This document shows, piece after piece, positions 17,301 to 26,048 of a DNA stretch of 64,000 nt; position 1 is the stretch's first letter; each line of letters opens with the position of its first letter. Below the pieces are notes generated by a model. The model worked only from the letters and a program-made list of their open reading frames with translations. It was not told the DNA's origin and did not search any database. This DNA is from DASQMT01 sp963839615. Lineage in GTDB: Bacteria > Actinomycetota > Thermoleophilia > Solirubrobacterales > Solirubrobacteraceae. The position numbers were made by a program, and so were the translations under genes. The DNA is taken from contig CAWIVY010000009.1 in assembly GCA_963839615.1 (NCBI GenBank), positions 1 through 64,000 of the forward strand, in the 5' to 3' direction.

Positions 17301-17677
17301 CGCTCAGCCCAGGTTCCGCCGCGGCGGAACCCCATGGTGAGCGAGACGCCGCCGGTCGTGTCGGTCAGCTCGACGTGCTGGGCGACGCGCCGGATGATCA
17401 TCAGGCCGAACCCCGCGCCGGGCGGGCTGCTCCCGTTCGCCAGCCCGCAGCCGTGATCGCGCACCGTGACGGTGACCTCGAACGGCGAGACCGCGGCGCT
17501 GAGCTCGATGGTCCCGGCCGCGTCGCCGGGATAGCCGTGGGCGATGGCGTTCGCCATCGCCTCCGAGACCGCCAGCGCGATGCCTTCGAGATCCACCTCG
17601 AGCCCGGCGGCGAAGCGGGTGACGATGCGGCGTGCCGTCCCGACGCTTGCGGGCGTCGAGGGCATCACTTCGTGCAT
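17297..17677 (-). CDS. RsbW/SpoIIAB-like ATP-binding regulator
   Basis: 126-residue GHKL ATPase domain protein. The N box (ALAVSEAMANAIAHGY), the G1-type DHGCGLANG and the G2-type GAGFGLMIIRR are all present. Such single-domain proteins are serine kinases/anti-sigma factors in the partner-switching general stress pathway. No sigma factor or anti-anti-sigma gene lies next to it, so its target is elsewhere. ATG 17677 gives a start just ahead of the typical PASVGTARRIV strand; a GTG at 17740 would add an unlikely N-terminal tail. Confidence 0.83.
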   Translation of the reverse strand: MHEVMPSTPASVGTARRIVTRFAAGLEVDLEGIALAVSEAMANAIAHGYPGDAAGTIELSAAVSPFEVTVTVRDHGCGLANGSSPPGAGFGLMIIRRVAQHVELTDTTGGVSLTMGFRRGGTWAER

Positions 17678-17723
17678 CGTCAGCGCCGAAATACCCACTC
17701 CAGGCGCTTCTCCCCGATCGCGG

Positions 17724-18878
17724 TCAGGCCGAACCGGCACACGCCGCGGCGGGTGTCAGGCACTGGACCGGCCGCGCAGGGGCGCGTCCGGCGCCGAAAG
17801 CGCGCCGCGCGGCCGGAACCGCGTCGCTGACGAGGATCGCCTCGACCGGCTCGGAGACGTCGGTGTCCTCGCGCGTCCAGCGACCGACGCGGCTCCGCAG
17901 AGCACCGAGCGCGGCCAGTCCCATCGGCGCGGGCAGCCAGATCGCGACTGCGCGGTAGGCGAGCACCGACGAGAGCGCGAGGTCCGGCGCGACGCCGAAG
18001 GCCAGCAGCGTGCCGACCATGCCGCCGCTGACCGCACCGGGCACGGGAATCGTGTTGCCGACCTGACCGGCGAAGTAGGCGAACGCGAGCACCGCCAGCG
18101 CCGGCGGCTCGCCGAGCGCGTTGAAGGTGGCCCAGAGCACGGCGGCATCGAACGCCCACCAGGCGGGCGCGCCGAGCAGGCGGGCGTCGCCGCTGCGCAG
18201 GAACCCGAGGGCATCGCGCACCGAGGCGCCCAGCAGTGCGGCGCCGCGCGCGACCCGGCCCGCGCCGGTCTCGGTCTCGCCGCCGCGGGCGGCCAGGACG
18301 AGCGCGATGACGATCGCCAGGCTCGCGGCGAGCGCGGCGCCGCCGGCCAGCACGGCGTGGCCGGTGCCGCCGCCGAAGCCGAGCGCGATCGCCGCGCCGG
18401 AGACGACGATGCCGATCAGGAACACGCCGTAGAGGAGCGAGAGGAAGGTCAGCAGCAGCCGGCCGGCGCGCTTGGAGCCGATGCCGGTCTTGCTGATCGC
18501 CCACAGCGTGAGCGCCGCGCCACCGGCGCCGGCGGTCGGGAGCAGTCGTGTCGCGGCAGCGCCACCGAGCGTGATCTCGGTGCCGGCGCGCAGGTCGAGC
18601 CGGGGCGTGACGCGGCGGCCGACGAGCCAGAAGAGCGCGATGTAGCCGGTGAAGGAGAGCAGCTCGGCGACCGCCGCCAGCGCCATCCAGCGCGGATCGG
18701 CGGACAGCGCCCGGCCGAGCGCGTCGGTGAGCACGCCGAGCGGGCCGCCGGCCAGCAGCACGACGGCGCCGGCCGCCACGGCGAGCGCGAGGGGGAGCGC
18801 AGCGCGCCGGGCGACCAGCCGGAGGTCGAGGGCGGGGAGGGCGAAGTCGGGGACGCTGGTCTGGACCGGGGAATCCAC
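17724..18878 (-). CDS. UPF0104/LPG-synthase-type integral membrane protein (flippase-like)
   Basis: 384 residues with about eight predicted transmembrane helices, matching the AglD/MprF-type flippase fold without the soluble synthase domain. Characteristic pieces are the GG..A.RLLPTAGAGG.AL segment, the LSLLYGVF helix and the FAGQVGNTIPVPGAVSGGMVGTLLA re-entrant motif. Family members move or modify lipids or lipid-linked sugars at the membrane. The gene stands alone between the manganese transporter and the RsbW-like gene, so its substrate is unclear. A second, shorter member occurs at 61.8 kb. Confidence 0.82.
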   Translation of the reverse strand: MDSPVQTSVPDFALPALDLRLVARRAALPLALAVAAGAVVLLAGGPLGVLTDALGRALSADPRWMALAAVAELLSFTGYIALFWLVGRRVTPRLDLRAGTEITLGGAAATRLLPTAGAGGAALTLWAISKTGIGSKRAGRLLLTFLSLLYGVFLIGIVVSGAAIALGFGGGTGHAVLAGGAALAASLAIVIALVLAARGGETETGAGRVARGAALLGASVRDALGFLRSGDARLLGAPAWWAFDAAVLWATFNALGEPPALAVLAFAYFAGQVGNTIPVPGAVSGGMVGTLLAFGVAPDLALSSVLAYRAVAIWLPAPMGLAALGALRSRVGRWTREDTDVSEPVEAILVSDAVPAARRAFGAGRAPARPVQCLTPAAACAGSA

Positions 18879-18973
18879 ACGTCGAAGTATCGGGACCCGG
18901 ACGGCCCGTGCCTATCGGGGATGACCCTAGTCACGCCCCTACGGTTAGCCGCACCCGACACCCGGGTTCAGGG

Positions 18974-20245
18974 CTAGCCGAAGAAGGTCTGCTGGAGCAG
19001 GAACGCGTTCAACGCGATGATCAGCGCGGCCACGACCGATGCCACGATCGTCGTCCCGCGGCGGTTCACGAACGCGCCCATCACGTCGGCTCGGCGCGTG
19101 AGCAGGATCATCGGCACGAGCGCGAACGGGATCCCGAACGAGAGCACGACCTGAGAGCCCACGAGCGCGTCGGTCGCATCGACGCCGAGGGCGAGCACGA
19201 CGAGGGCGGGCGCCATCGTGACCGCCCGGCGGGCGAAGAGCGGGATGCGGCGGTCGATGAACCCCTGCATCACCACCTGGCCCGCGTAGGTGCCGACGCT
19301 CGAGCTCGACAGGCCGGAGGCCAGCAGCGCGACGGCGAACGCCAGCGCCGCGCCGCCGCCGAGCAGCCGCTCGAAGCCGGCGTGAGCTCCCTCGATGGTC
19401 TCGACGTCGGTGAAGCCGGTCTCGTGGAACAGCGACGCCGCGACGACGAGCATCGTCAGGTTGATCGCGCCGGCGAGACCCATCGCGATCACGACGTCCA
19501 CGCGCTGGAACCGCAGCAGCGACCGCCGCTCGGCGTCGTCGCGCGACGGGATCCGCCCCTGGACGAGCGCGCTGTGCAGGTAGACCACGTGCGGCATCAC
19601 GGTCGCGCCGAGGATCCCGACCGCGAGCATGATGCTGTCCGTGCCCTCGAAGCCCGGCACGAAGCCCGCGACCAGCGCGCCGGTGTCGACCGACACCTGT
19701 GACAGGTCGTAGAGGAAGCCGAGGCAGACGATGCCGAGGAAGCCGGCGATCGCGAGCTCGAAGCGGCGGTAGCCGCGCTGCTGCAGCTCGAGGATCCCGA
19801 ACGCGACCACCGCCGTGATCAGCCCGGCCGCGAAGGCCGGGACGCCGAACAGCAGGTTCAACGCGATCGCGGCGCCGACGAACTCCGCCAGGTCGGTCGC
19901 GATCGCGATGATCTCCGCCTGCACCCACAGGCCCCACGTGACGGGCCTGGGAAAGTGCGCGCGGCACAGCTCGGGCAGGTTCAGCCCGGTGGCGATGCCC
20001 ACCTTGGCCGAGAGGTACTGCACCAGCATCGCCATCAGGTTCGCGGCGATGATCACCCAGACGAGCAGGAAGCCGTACTTCGCGCCGCCCGCGATGTTCG
20101 TCGCGAAGTTGCCCGGGTCGATGTACGCGACGGCGGCGACGAACGCGGGCCCGAGCAGCGCGAGGCGCCCGCGCAGCGGCCCGCGGCTGCGCACGAGCTG
20201 CAGCGGGGAAAGGGGCGGAGCGGGGTCTTCGGTGATCTCGGTCAT
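18974..20245 (-). CDS. mntH: NRAMP-family manganese/divalent metal transporter
   Basis: 423-residue proton-coupled metal importer with about 11 transmembrane helices. The metal-binding DPGN motif in TM1 (YIDPGNFATN) and MPH in TM6 (ATVMPHVVYLHS) are intact. The start is MTEITED at 20245; another ATG 15 bases upstream is possible. It is divergent from a DtxR-family regulator whose predicted metal site is manganese-type, and the spacer carries dyad sequences like a DtxR/MntR box, so transcription is probably repressed when manganese is sufficient. Confidence 0.92.
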   Translation of the reverse strand: MTEITEDPAPPLSPLQLVRSRGPLRGRLALLGPAFVAAVAYIDPGNFATNIAGGAKYGFLLVWVIIAANLMAMLVQYLSAKVGIATGLNLPELCRAHFPRPVTWGLWVQAEIIAIATDLAEFVGAAIALNLLFGVPAFAAGLITAVVAFGILELQQRGYRRFELAIAGFLGIVCLGFLYDLSQVSVDTGALVAGFVPGFEGTDSIMLAVGILGATVMPHVVYLHSALVQGRIPSRDDAERRSLLRFQRVDVVIAMGLAGAINLTMLVVAASLFHETGFTDVETIEGAHAGFERLLGGGAALAFAVALLASGLSSSSVGTYAGQVVMQGFIDRRIPLFARRAVTMAPALVVLALGVDATDALVGSQVVLSFGIPFALVPMILLTRRADVMGAFVNRRGTTIVASVVAALIIALNAFLLQQTFFG

Positions 20246-20270
20246 CGCGAGTGGTTGCACATGGTAGGAG

Positions 20271-20308
20271 AATTAGGATCGCCCAAATTCGTTTTCGCAC
20301 TAACCTGA
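20271..20308. promoter_or_regulatory. Candidate MntR/DtxR operator(s) between mntH and the regulator
   Basis: The divergent spacer has an imperfect 19-base dyad AATTAGGATCGCCCAAATT at 20271-20289, whose left arm matches the TTAGG half of the DtxR consensus. A second half-site, CTAACCTGA, lies at 20300-20308 and matches the opposite half. The spacer is markedly AT-richer than its surroundings. The second site overlaps the ribosome-binding region of the regulator gene, which would allow autoregulation. Confidence 0.55.
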
Positions 20309-20312
20309 AGGC

Positions 20313-20978
20313 ATGCACGCGCCTCCCCCAGCGTCGAGCGCGGTCGAGGACTACCTGAAGGCCGTCTACGCGCTCGAGACCCGGCTCGACGGCTCCGTGC
20401 CCACGAACGCGCTCGCCGAGCGGCTCGGCGTCACGCCCGGCTCGGTGTCCGGCATGCTGCGCCGCCTCGCCGAGCTCGGCCTGCTCGAGCACGAGCGCTA
20501 CCGCGGCGTCACGCTGACCGCGGAGGGGCGCCGCGTGGCGCTGCGCACGCTGCGCAACCACAGGTTGCTCGAGCTGCTGCTGGTCGAGCTGCTCGACGTG
20601 CCGTGGGACCGCGTGCACGGCGAGGCGGAGCTGCTCGAGCATGTGCTCTCCGACGAGCTGGCCGAGCGCATCGCCGCCAAGCTCGGCAACCCGGAGTTCG
20701 ATCCCCACGGCGACCCGATCCCGAGCAGCGACCTCGACCTGACCGAGCGCGAGACCCGCTCGCTCGAGGACGTCGAGGTGGGCGAGACCGTCGCGTTCGT
20801 GCGCGTCTCGGACGCCGACCCCGCGATGCTGCGCTACCTGTCGGAGCGCGGGATCGTGCCCGGCGTGACGCTGACCGTCGCGGACCGCCAGCCCTTCGGC
20901 GGCCCCCTCACCGTGCGCCACACCGGCGGCGACCACCCGCTGGGCGGCCAGCTCGCGGCCGCGATGCGCGTCGCCTGA
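20313..20978 (+). CDS. mntR: DtxR/MntR-family metalloregulator
   Basis: 221-residue repressor with an N-terminal winged helix (PTNALAERLGVTPGSVSGMLRRL), the metal-binding dimerisation domain, and a C-terminal FeoA/SH3-like domain (GETVAFVRVSD...). The aligned metal ligands are informative: the Met10 position of DtxR is Asp here (D13 in VEDYL) and the Cys102 position is Glu (E106), followed by E109-H110, with H83 and E87 also kept. Asp and Glu at those places are the manganese-selective set of MntR rather than the iron-selective set of DtxR/IdeR. Together with mntH next door this predicts manganese-dependent repression of mntH. Confidence 0.87.
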   Translation: MHAPPPASSAVEDYLKAVYALETRLDGSVPTNALAERLGVTPGSVSGMLRRLAELGLLEHERYRGVTLTAEGRRVALRTLRNHRLLELLLVELLDVPWDRVHGEAELLEHVLSDELAERIAAKLGNPEFDPHGDPIPSSDLDLTERETRSLEDVEVGETVAFVRVSDADPAMLRYLSERGIVPGVTLTVADRQPFGGPLTVRHTGGDHPLGGQLAAAMRVA

Positions 20979-20983
20979 GCCGC

Positions 20984-21790
20984 TCAGGCCTCGGGCGCGT
21001 GGAGCTGGCGCTCGAGCTCGTGCGTGAGCTGGTCGAGCTCCGCGCCGCCCGACATCATCTTCACCATCTCGTCGCGGTCGATCTCGCCGCGGCGCCAGTC
21101 GCCCAGCAGCCTGCCGCGGTTGAGCACCACGAAGCGGTCGCCGACCGGGTAGGCGTGGTGCGGGTTGTGCGTGATGAAGATCACGCCGAGGCCGCGCTCG
21201 CGCGCCTGCACCACATAGCGCAGCACGACGCCGGACTGCTTCACGCCGAGCGCCGACGTCGGCTCGTCAAGGATCAGCACCTTGGCGCCGAAGTAGACCG
21301 CGCGCGCGATCGCGACCGCCTGGCGCTCGCCGCCGGAGAGCGTCCCGACCGGCTGGTCGGGGTCGCGCACGTCGATGCCCATCTTGCGCATCTCGGCGCG
21401 CATCGTCTCCTGCGCGTGCTTGACGTCGATGCGCCGCAGCGGCCCCTTCCCCACCGTCGGCTCGGAGCCGAGGAAGAAGTTGCGCCAGACCGACATCAGC
21501 GGCACCGTCGCGAGATCCTGGAACACGGTCGCGATGCCGCGGTCGCGCGCGTCGCGGGGCGACTTGAAGCGAACCTCCTCGCCCCCGACCAGCAGCTCGC
21601 CCTCGTCGTGCGGATGCACGCCGGCGAGGATCTTGATGAAGCTCGACTTGCCCGCGCCGTTGTCGCCGAGCACGCACGTCACCTCGCCGGCGCCGACCCC
21701 GAGCGAGATGTCCTTGAGCGCGATCACGTTGCCGAAGTACTTCGACACGCCGCGAACCTCCAGCAACGGCGCCGGCTCGGCCGCGGTCAT
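20984..21790 (-). CDS. Sugar-type ABC transporter ATP-binding protein
   Basis: 268-residue single ATPase domain with Walker A GDNGAGKSS, signature LSGGERQ, Walker B VLILDEPTSAL and a His switch FITHN. It belongs to the carbohydrate uptake class 2 (ribose/xylose/fructose) but has one nucleotide-binding domain instead of the fused pair of RbsA, as in FrcA-type systems. Its ATG overlaps the permease stop by four bases. It is the last gene of the binding protein-permease-ATPase operon and converges on the mntR gene with a five-base gap. Confidence 0.9.
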   Translation of the reverse strand: MTAAEPAPLLEVRGVSKYFGNVIALKDISLGVGAGEVTCVLGDNGAGKSSFIKILAGVHPHDEGELLVGGEEVRFKSPRDARDRGIATVFQDLATVPLMSVWRNFFLGSEPTVGKGPLRRIDVKHAQETMRAEMRKMGIDVRDPDQPVGTLSGGERQAVAIARAVYFGAKVLILDEPTSALGVKQSGVVLRYVVQARERGLGVIFITHNPHHAYPVGDRFVVLNRGRLLGDWRRGEIDRDEMVKMMSGGAELDQLTHELERQLHAPEA

Positions 21791-22836
21791 CGGCGCGCTC
21801 CCTCCGCCCGGTGGCGGACCAGGTTGTTGACGAGCACCGCGAGCAGCAGGATCACCCCGAGGAACAGGAATCGCCAGTCGGTGTTCCAGCCGGAGAACTG
21901 GATCCCGATGAACGCCATGCCGACGATCAGCGCGCCCAGCGAGGCACCGATCGCGGAGCCGTAGCCGCCCGTGAGCAGGCAGCCTCCGACGACCGCGGCG
22001 ATGATGTACGTGAACTCCTCGCCGCGCCCCTGCCCGGCCTGCACGGAGCTGAGCCGCAGCGCGACGATGATGCCGACGAGCGCCGCCGCGGTCGATGTCG
22101 TCATGAACAGCGCGATCTTCACGCGGGCGACCGGGACGCCGACGTTGCGCGCCGCGTTCGCGTCGCCGCCGACGGCGAAGATCCAGTTGCCGGCGCGTGT
22201 GCGCGCGAGCACCCAGGTCGCCAGGGCGGCGATCGCGATCCACCAGACGAGGCTGATGCGGAAGTTGTGCGGCGCCCAGAAGGTCGAGCTGAACAGGTTC
22301 GAGGCGCTCTCGAAGCCGGGCACGTCGCCGAGGCCGGCCACTCGCACGGTTCCGGTGATCGCCTTCGTGACGCCGAGGTTGACGCCCTGCAGCACGAAGA
22401 ACGTGGCCAGGGTGACGATGAAGCTCGGCAGCCCGGTCTTCACGACCATGTAGCCGTTGAGGAACCCGACGCACGCCGCGAACGCGAACGTCACCAGGAT
22501 CGCGGGCCACATCGACAAGCCCCACTCCGTGCTGAGCAGCCCCATGAGCAGCCCGGTCGTGCCGGTCATCACGCCCGCGGAGAGGTCGAACTCCCCGCCG
22601 ATCATCAGCAGCGCGACTGCGACCGCCATGATCCCGAGCGTCGAGGCGACGTCCGTCCAGTTGGCGATCCCGCTGATCGTGCCGAACGATTCGGTGGTGA
22701 GCCAGAAGAAGGCGCAGACGACGAGCGCGCCCAGCAGCGACCCGACCTCGGGACGGCGCATCAACCGCGCGCCGAAGCCGATGTTGGCCAGGCGCTCGTC
22801 CGCCACCGGCTGCGGCGCGGGCGCCGCCTCGGTCAT
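21787..22836 (-). CDS. Sugar-type ABC transporter permease
   Basis: 349-residue RbsC/FrcC-type permease with eight to ten membrane helices. Typical segments are LLMIGGEFDLSAGVMTG, FLNGYMVVKTGLPSFIVTL, FAVGGDANAARNVGVPV and the terminal VVGGCLLTGGYGSAIGASLGAL loop that docks the ATPase. ATGA overlaps on both sides couple it to the binding protein upstream and to the ATPase downstream. Confidence 0.92.
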   Translation of the reverse strand: MTEAAPAPQPVADERLANIGFGARLMRRPEVGSLLGALVVCAFFWLTTESFGTISGIANWTDVASTLGIMAVAVALLMIGGEFDLSAGVMTGTTGLLMGLLSTEWGLSMWPAILVTFAFAACVGFLNGYMVVKTGLPSFIVTLATFFVLQGVNLGVTKAITGTVRVAGLGDVPGFESASNLFSSTFWAPHNFRISLVWWIAIAALATWVLARTRAGNWIFAVGGDANAARNVGVPVARVKIALFMTTSTAAALVGIIVALRLSSVQAGQGRGEEFTYIIAAVVGGCLLTGGYGSAIGASLGALIVGMAFIGIQFSGWNTDWRFLFLGVILLLAVLVNNLVRHRAEGARR

Positions 22837-23837
22837 CTCGTGCCGTCCTCCGCCAGCTTCGCGACCGTCTCCGCGTTCTCCTTGGTGACGAAACCGGGAC
22901 CGGTGAGCACCGGCTTGCCGCCTCCGACCGTGTTCGCGTTGCTCTTGTTGAGCGTCAGGAAGACCACCGGCAGGTAGCCCTGCAGGTACTGCTGCTGGTC
23001 GATGGCGAACTCGATCTCGCCGTCCTGGATCGCCTTCACGACGTCGCCGCTGAGGTCGAACGTGCCGAGCTTGGCGCTCGAGCCCGCGCCCTTGATCGCA
23101 TCACGCGCCGCGACCGCGATGTCGGGATTCAGCGTCAGCACCGCGTCGACCGACTTGTCGGACTGCAGCTTGGACTGGAGTTCGGTGAGCGTCGTCTGGA
23201 TGTCCTCGGTGCCCTTGACCTGGACGTTCTCGACCTCGCCGCCGAAGCCGGTCTTGGCGCCGTCGCAGCGCTGGTTGAGGCCGATGTTCGCCTGCTCGTG
23301 GATGACGCAGATCAGCTTCTTCGCGCCCGCCTCCTTGAACTTCGCGCCCGCGCCCTCGCCGGCGATCTCCTCCGTCTGGCCGACGTGCGTGTACGCCCCG
23401 AGCCGCTGGAAGTCGTCGGCGCCCGAGTTCATCGTGATGATCGGGATGCCGGCGTCGGAAGCCTTCTTGAGGGAGTCCACGAGCGCGTCGGGGTTCGGCG
23501 CCGAGACCACGAGGCCGTCGACGCCCTCGGTCACCGCGGAGTCGATCAGCTGCGCCTGCTTCTGCGGGTCGTTGTTGGACTCGGAGTACTTCAGCGTCAC
23601 GCCCATCTGCTTGGCGCCGTCCTCCGCGCCCTTCTTCGCGACGGCCCAGAACGAGCCGCCGTCGCCATGGGTCACCATGGCGATCGTGACGTCCTGGCCC
23701 TGCGTGAGGTTGACGTCGTCCTTGCTCGCGGGCGAGCCTCCCGAGTCGTCGCCGTCGTCGCCTCCGCACGCGGCCGCGAGAAACGCCAGCCCGAGCACCA
23801 TCAGCACCGCCAGCAGCCCGGCGCGCAGTCCCCTCAT
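22833..23837 (-). CDS. Sugar-binding lipoprotein of the ABC transporter
   Basis: 334-residue periplasmic-binding-protein-like lipoprotein (type 1 fold, RbsB family). The signal ends in the lipobox LAAAC, and an Asp/Ser-rich tether follows. Core motifs are VTHGDGGSFWAVAKKGAEDGA, DGLVVSAPNPDALVDSLKKA, GIPIITMNSGADD and AIDQQQYLQGYLPV. The 5' end has a strong GGGAGGG. The ligand is presumably a sugar or polyol, and the sequence alone does not say which. First gene of the operon, so its promoter lies in the short gap to the divergent trypsin-like gene. Confidence 0.9.
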   Translation of the reverse strand: MRGLRAGLLAVLMVLGLAFLAAACGGDDGDDSGGSPASKDDVNLTQGQDVTIAMVTHGDGGSFWAVAKKGAEDGAKQMGVTLKYSESNNDPQKQAQLIDSAVTEGVDGLVVSAPNPDALVDSLKKASDAGIPIITMNSGADDFQRLGAYTHVGQTEEIAGEGAGAKFKEAGAKKLICVIHEQANIGLNQRCDGAKTGFGGEVENVQVKGTEDIQTTLTELQSKLQSDKSVDAVLTLNPDIAVAARDAIKGAGSSAKLGTFDLSGDVVKAIQDGEIEFAIDQQQYLQGYLPVVFLTLNKSNANTVGGGKPVLTGPGFVTKENAETVAKLAEDGTR

Positions 23838-23871
23838 GTCACAACCCTCCCTGTCCCGTCATCCTCTCCTC

Positions 23872-24474
23872 TTGGAGCGCCCCGGGAAATTATCGCGTGT
23901 GGCGCTCTGCGCGCCGCTCTTGCTGGCCGGCGCGGCGATCGGCCACGCGACCGGCGGGCCGGACGGCGCCGGGCCGACGCTGGTGAGGATCGGCGACGGT
24001 CCCGCGAAAGTCGCGACCGGCTTCACGATCGCCCGCGAACGGGTCGTGACGGTCGCGCACGTGCTCGAGGGCGGTGCGATCACGGTGCGGGGAGCGGACG
24101 GTGTCGCGAGGCACGCGGCGGTCGTCCGCCGCGACGATGCGCTCGACCTCGCGCTGCTCGCGGTGCCCGGCCTGCGGCCGGCTCCGACCTTCGCCGGCCC
24201 GGCGACGCGGATGCTGGTCCACCGCGACGGCGCGGTCGCCGCGCTGCCCGCGCGCGTCGTGCGCCGGATCACGGCGCGCATCCGCGTCGCCGGGGCGACG
24301 GGCACGGCCCGCCGCCCCGCGCTGGAGCTGCGGACCGCCCCCGCCGCGGGCGACTCGGGGGCGCCGGTGCTGAGCGGCGGCCGCGTCGCCGGCGTCGTCT
24401 TCGCCCGCTCGCGCGACCGCGCGGGCGTCGCCTATGCGATCGACGCCACGGCGCTGGCGCGGTTGCTGCGCTAG
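23872..24474 (+). CDS. Secreted trypsin-like serine protease
   Basis: About 200 residues with a hydrophobic export signal (VALCAPLLLAGAAIGHATG). The catalytic triad is visible: His in TVAHVLEGG, Asp in ALDLALLAV and Ser in GDSGAPVL. It is short for a chymotrypsin-fold enzyme and lacks PDZ or binding domains. TTG at 23872 gives a basic n-region before the hydrophobic core; a GTG at 23899 is the alternative. It ends four bases into the convergent VOC gene. Confidence 0.8.
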   Translation: MERPGKLSRVALCAPLLLAGAAIGHATGGPDGAGPTLVRIGDGPAKVATGFTIARERVVTVAHVLEGGAITVRGADGVARHAAVVRRDDALDLALLAVPGLRPAPTFAGPATRMLVHRDGAVAALPARVVRRITARIRVAGATGTARRPALELRTAPAAGDSGAPVLSGGRVAGVVFARSRDRAGVAYAIDATALARLLR

Positions 24475-24896
24475 CTCGTGGCGAACTCGTTCACCTGGGT
24501 CAGCCGGAAGCTGTTGCCCGACGGGTCGCGGAACCCCGCGTCGATCCCGTAGGGACGCTCCTCGGGCGCCTCGCTGAACTCCACGCCGCGGGCGCGGAGC
24601 TCCTCGTAGGACGCCTGGCAATCGTCCGTGGTGAGGAAGACCGCTCCCGCGAAGCCCTTCGCCATCAGCTCGCGGACCTGCCCGGCCGTCTCGGCGTCCA
24701 TCACGGGAGCGCCGGGGATGGCCATCAGGACGATCGAGAAGTCCTGCCCGGCCGGCCCGACGGCGAGCCAGCGGAAATCGCCCATCTCGGGCAGGGTGAC
24801 GTCGGACTTGACCTCCATGCCGAGCTTCTCGGTGTAGAAGGCGAGCGCCTCGTCCTGGTCGTGCACCCACAGTTGCGCATTGGCGATGCTGATCAT
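24471..24896 (-). CDS. VOC (glyoxalase/bleomycin-resistance fold) protein
   Basis: 141-residue single-domain protein. The N-terminal strand ISIANAQLWVHDQDEALAFYTEKLG and the C-terminal metal-site strand AGFRDPSGNSFRLTQ fit the VOC fold. Metal ligands are not fully obvious, so it may sequester a small molecule or act on one. Its ATG overlaps the stop of the AraC gene, which is a common pairing in actinobacteria and suggests that the regulator controls this gene. Confidence 0.83.
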   Translation of the reverse strand: MISIANAQLWVHDQDEALAFYTEKLGMEVKSDVTLPEMGDFRWLAVGPAGQDFSIVLMAIPGAPVMDAETAGQVRELMAKGFAGAVFLTTDDCQASYEELRARGVEFSEAPEERPYGIDAGFRDPSGNSFRLTQVNEFATS

Positions 24897-25369
24897 CGGG
24901 ACTCCTGGGTCGTCTGAACGGTCGCCTGCGAGGCTAGCCCCGCTCCGGGCCCCTTGTCTTCTCGAAAAGTGCGGCGTTGCGGGCGTCCGTAGACGCGCAG
25001 GACGCACGTCGGGACGCGCGCGAGCTGGGCGGCCGGGGGGTACGCCGCGCGGTAAGCGGTGGGCGAGAGGCCGAAGGTCCGGGTGAAGCTGGTGGTGAAC
25101 GAGCCGAGGCTCTGCAGGCCGACGGAGAAGCAGATGTCGGCGACGGAGCGATCGGTGGTCCGCAGCAGCGCCGCGGCGCGCTCGAGCCGGCGGGTGAGCA
25201 GGTAGGCGTGCGGCGACTCCCCGAAGGCGCGGCGGAACTCGCGGCTGAAATGGGCGCGCGAAAGCCCGGCGGCCGCGGCGAGGTCGTCGACGCCGAGCGG
25301 CTCGGCGAAGCGCGCGTCGGCGAGGTCCTTGGCGCGCAGCAGGTGGCGGGCGGGCGGTACGAACGCCAC
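24893..25369 (-). CDS. AraC-family regulator, DNA-binding domain only
   Basis: 158 residues, nearly all AraC/XylS double helix-turn-helix (LGVDDLAAAAGLSRAHFSREFRRAFGESPHAYLLTRRLERAAALLRTTDRSVADICFSVGLQSLGSFTTSFTRTFG is split here only to note the signature: the first helix pair and the FGLSP ending are intact). It lacks an N-terminal sensing domain. The C-terminal tail after RAAYPP is Arg-rich and probably disordered. Translationally coupled to the VOC gene, implying that the partner protein or its ligand supplies the signal. Confidence 0.87.
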   Translation of the reverse strand: MAFVPPARHLLRAKDLADARFAEPLGVDDLAAAAGLSRAHFSREFRRAFGESPHAYLLTRRLERAAALLRTTDRSVADICFSVGLQSLGSFTTSFTRTFGLSPTAYRAAYPPAAQLARVPTCVLRVYGRPQRRTFREDKGPGAGLASQATVQTTQESR

Positions 25370-25376
25370 GAGGTGC

Positions 25377-26048
25377 CTAGTAGCCGAGCTCCGTGCGCAG
25401 CTCGGCGAGCTGCTCGCGCACAGCGGCCAGCTCGCTGCGCAGCTCGCCCAGCTCGGCCTCGAGCCGGTCGACGCGGCCGTCGTCGCGCGGCGCCGCGGGC
25501 GGGCGCGGCGGCGCGGCGACGAGCGGCTCGGCGGCCTGCTCGACCACCGGCGCGCCCTCCGCCTCCTCTGAGAGCCGGTGCATGTAGCGCTCCTCCTTCT
25601 GCCCCGGCCGGCGGGCGAGCCGCAGCACCAGCTCGCGCTCGACGAGCCGGTCGAGCGCGTCCTGCACGGCGGCGAGGTCGGCGAAGCCGTGCATCCGATC
25701 GGTGCGCTGCTTGAGCTCGCCGGGCGTCTGCGCGCCGCGCAGCATCAGCACGCCGAGCACGGCCAGCTGCTCCATGTCGAGCTCGAGCGCCTCGTCGAGC
25801 AGGTGGCGGAACTTGTACGCGCGGCTCGTGTGGCCGCTCGCGAGCCGGCTGAAGCGGCGCTGGCTGAGCCGGTGCAGCGCCTCCCGGATCATCGTCTCGT
25901 CGTACTGCGCGACCGGGTCGCGGTTCGTCGTCTGGTTGCACGCCAGCCGCAGCGCGTTGAGGCTGAGCGGATACGTGTCGGGGGTCGTGCGCTGCTTCTC
26001 GATCAGGCAGCCGAGGATCCGCACCTCGACCGGGTCGAGGTCCATCAT
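25377..26048 (-). CDS. yceH: YceH-family (DUF480) protein
   Basis: 223 residues with two winged-helix repeats. The opening MDLDPVEVRILGCLIEKQRTTPDTYPLSLNAL is replaced here by positions: the family signature RILGCLIEK and TTPD.YPLSLNAL lies in residues 9-33, with ACNQ.TNRDPV following. The second repeat holds LRGAQTPGEL. A C-terminal heptad-rich helix (about 190-223) predicts a coiled coil. YceH proteins are widespread and their role is not settled. The tandem ATG overlaps the TGA of the upstream GDPD gene. Confidence 0.88.
   Translation of the reverse strand: MMDLDPVEVRILGCLIEKQRTTPDTYPLSLNALRLACNQTTNRDPVAQYDETMIREALHRLSQRRFSRLASGHTSRAYKFRHLLDEALELDMEQLAVLGVLMLRGAQTPGELKQRTDRMHGFADLAAVQDALDRLVERELVLRLARRPGQKEERYMHRLSEEAEGAPVVEQAAEPLVAAPPRPPAAPRDDGRVDRLEAELGELRSELAAVREQLAELRTELGY

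Noticed and set aside
18945..20936. 663-codon minus-strand frame over mntH and mntR
   Set aside because: It runs across real genes in another frame and has no recognisable domain.
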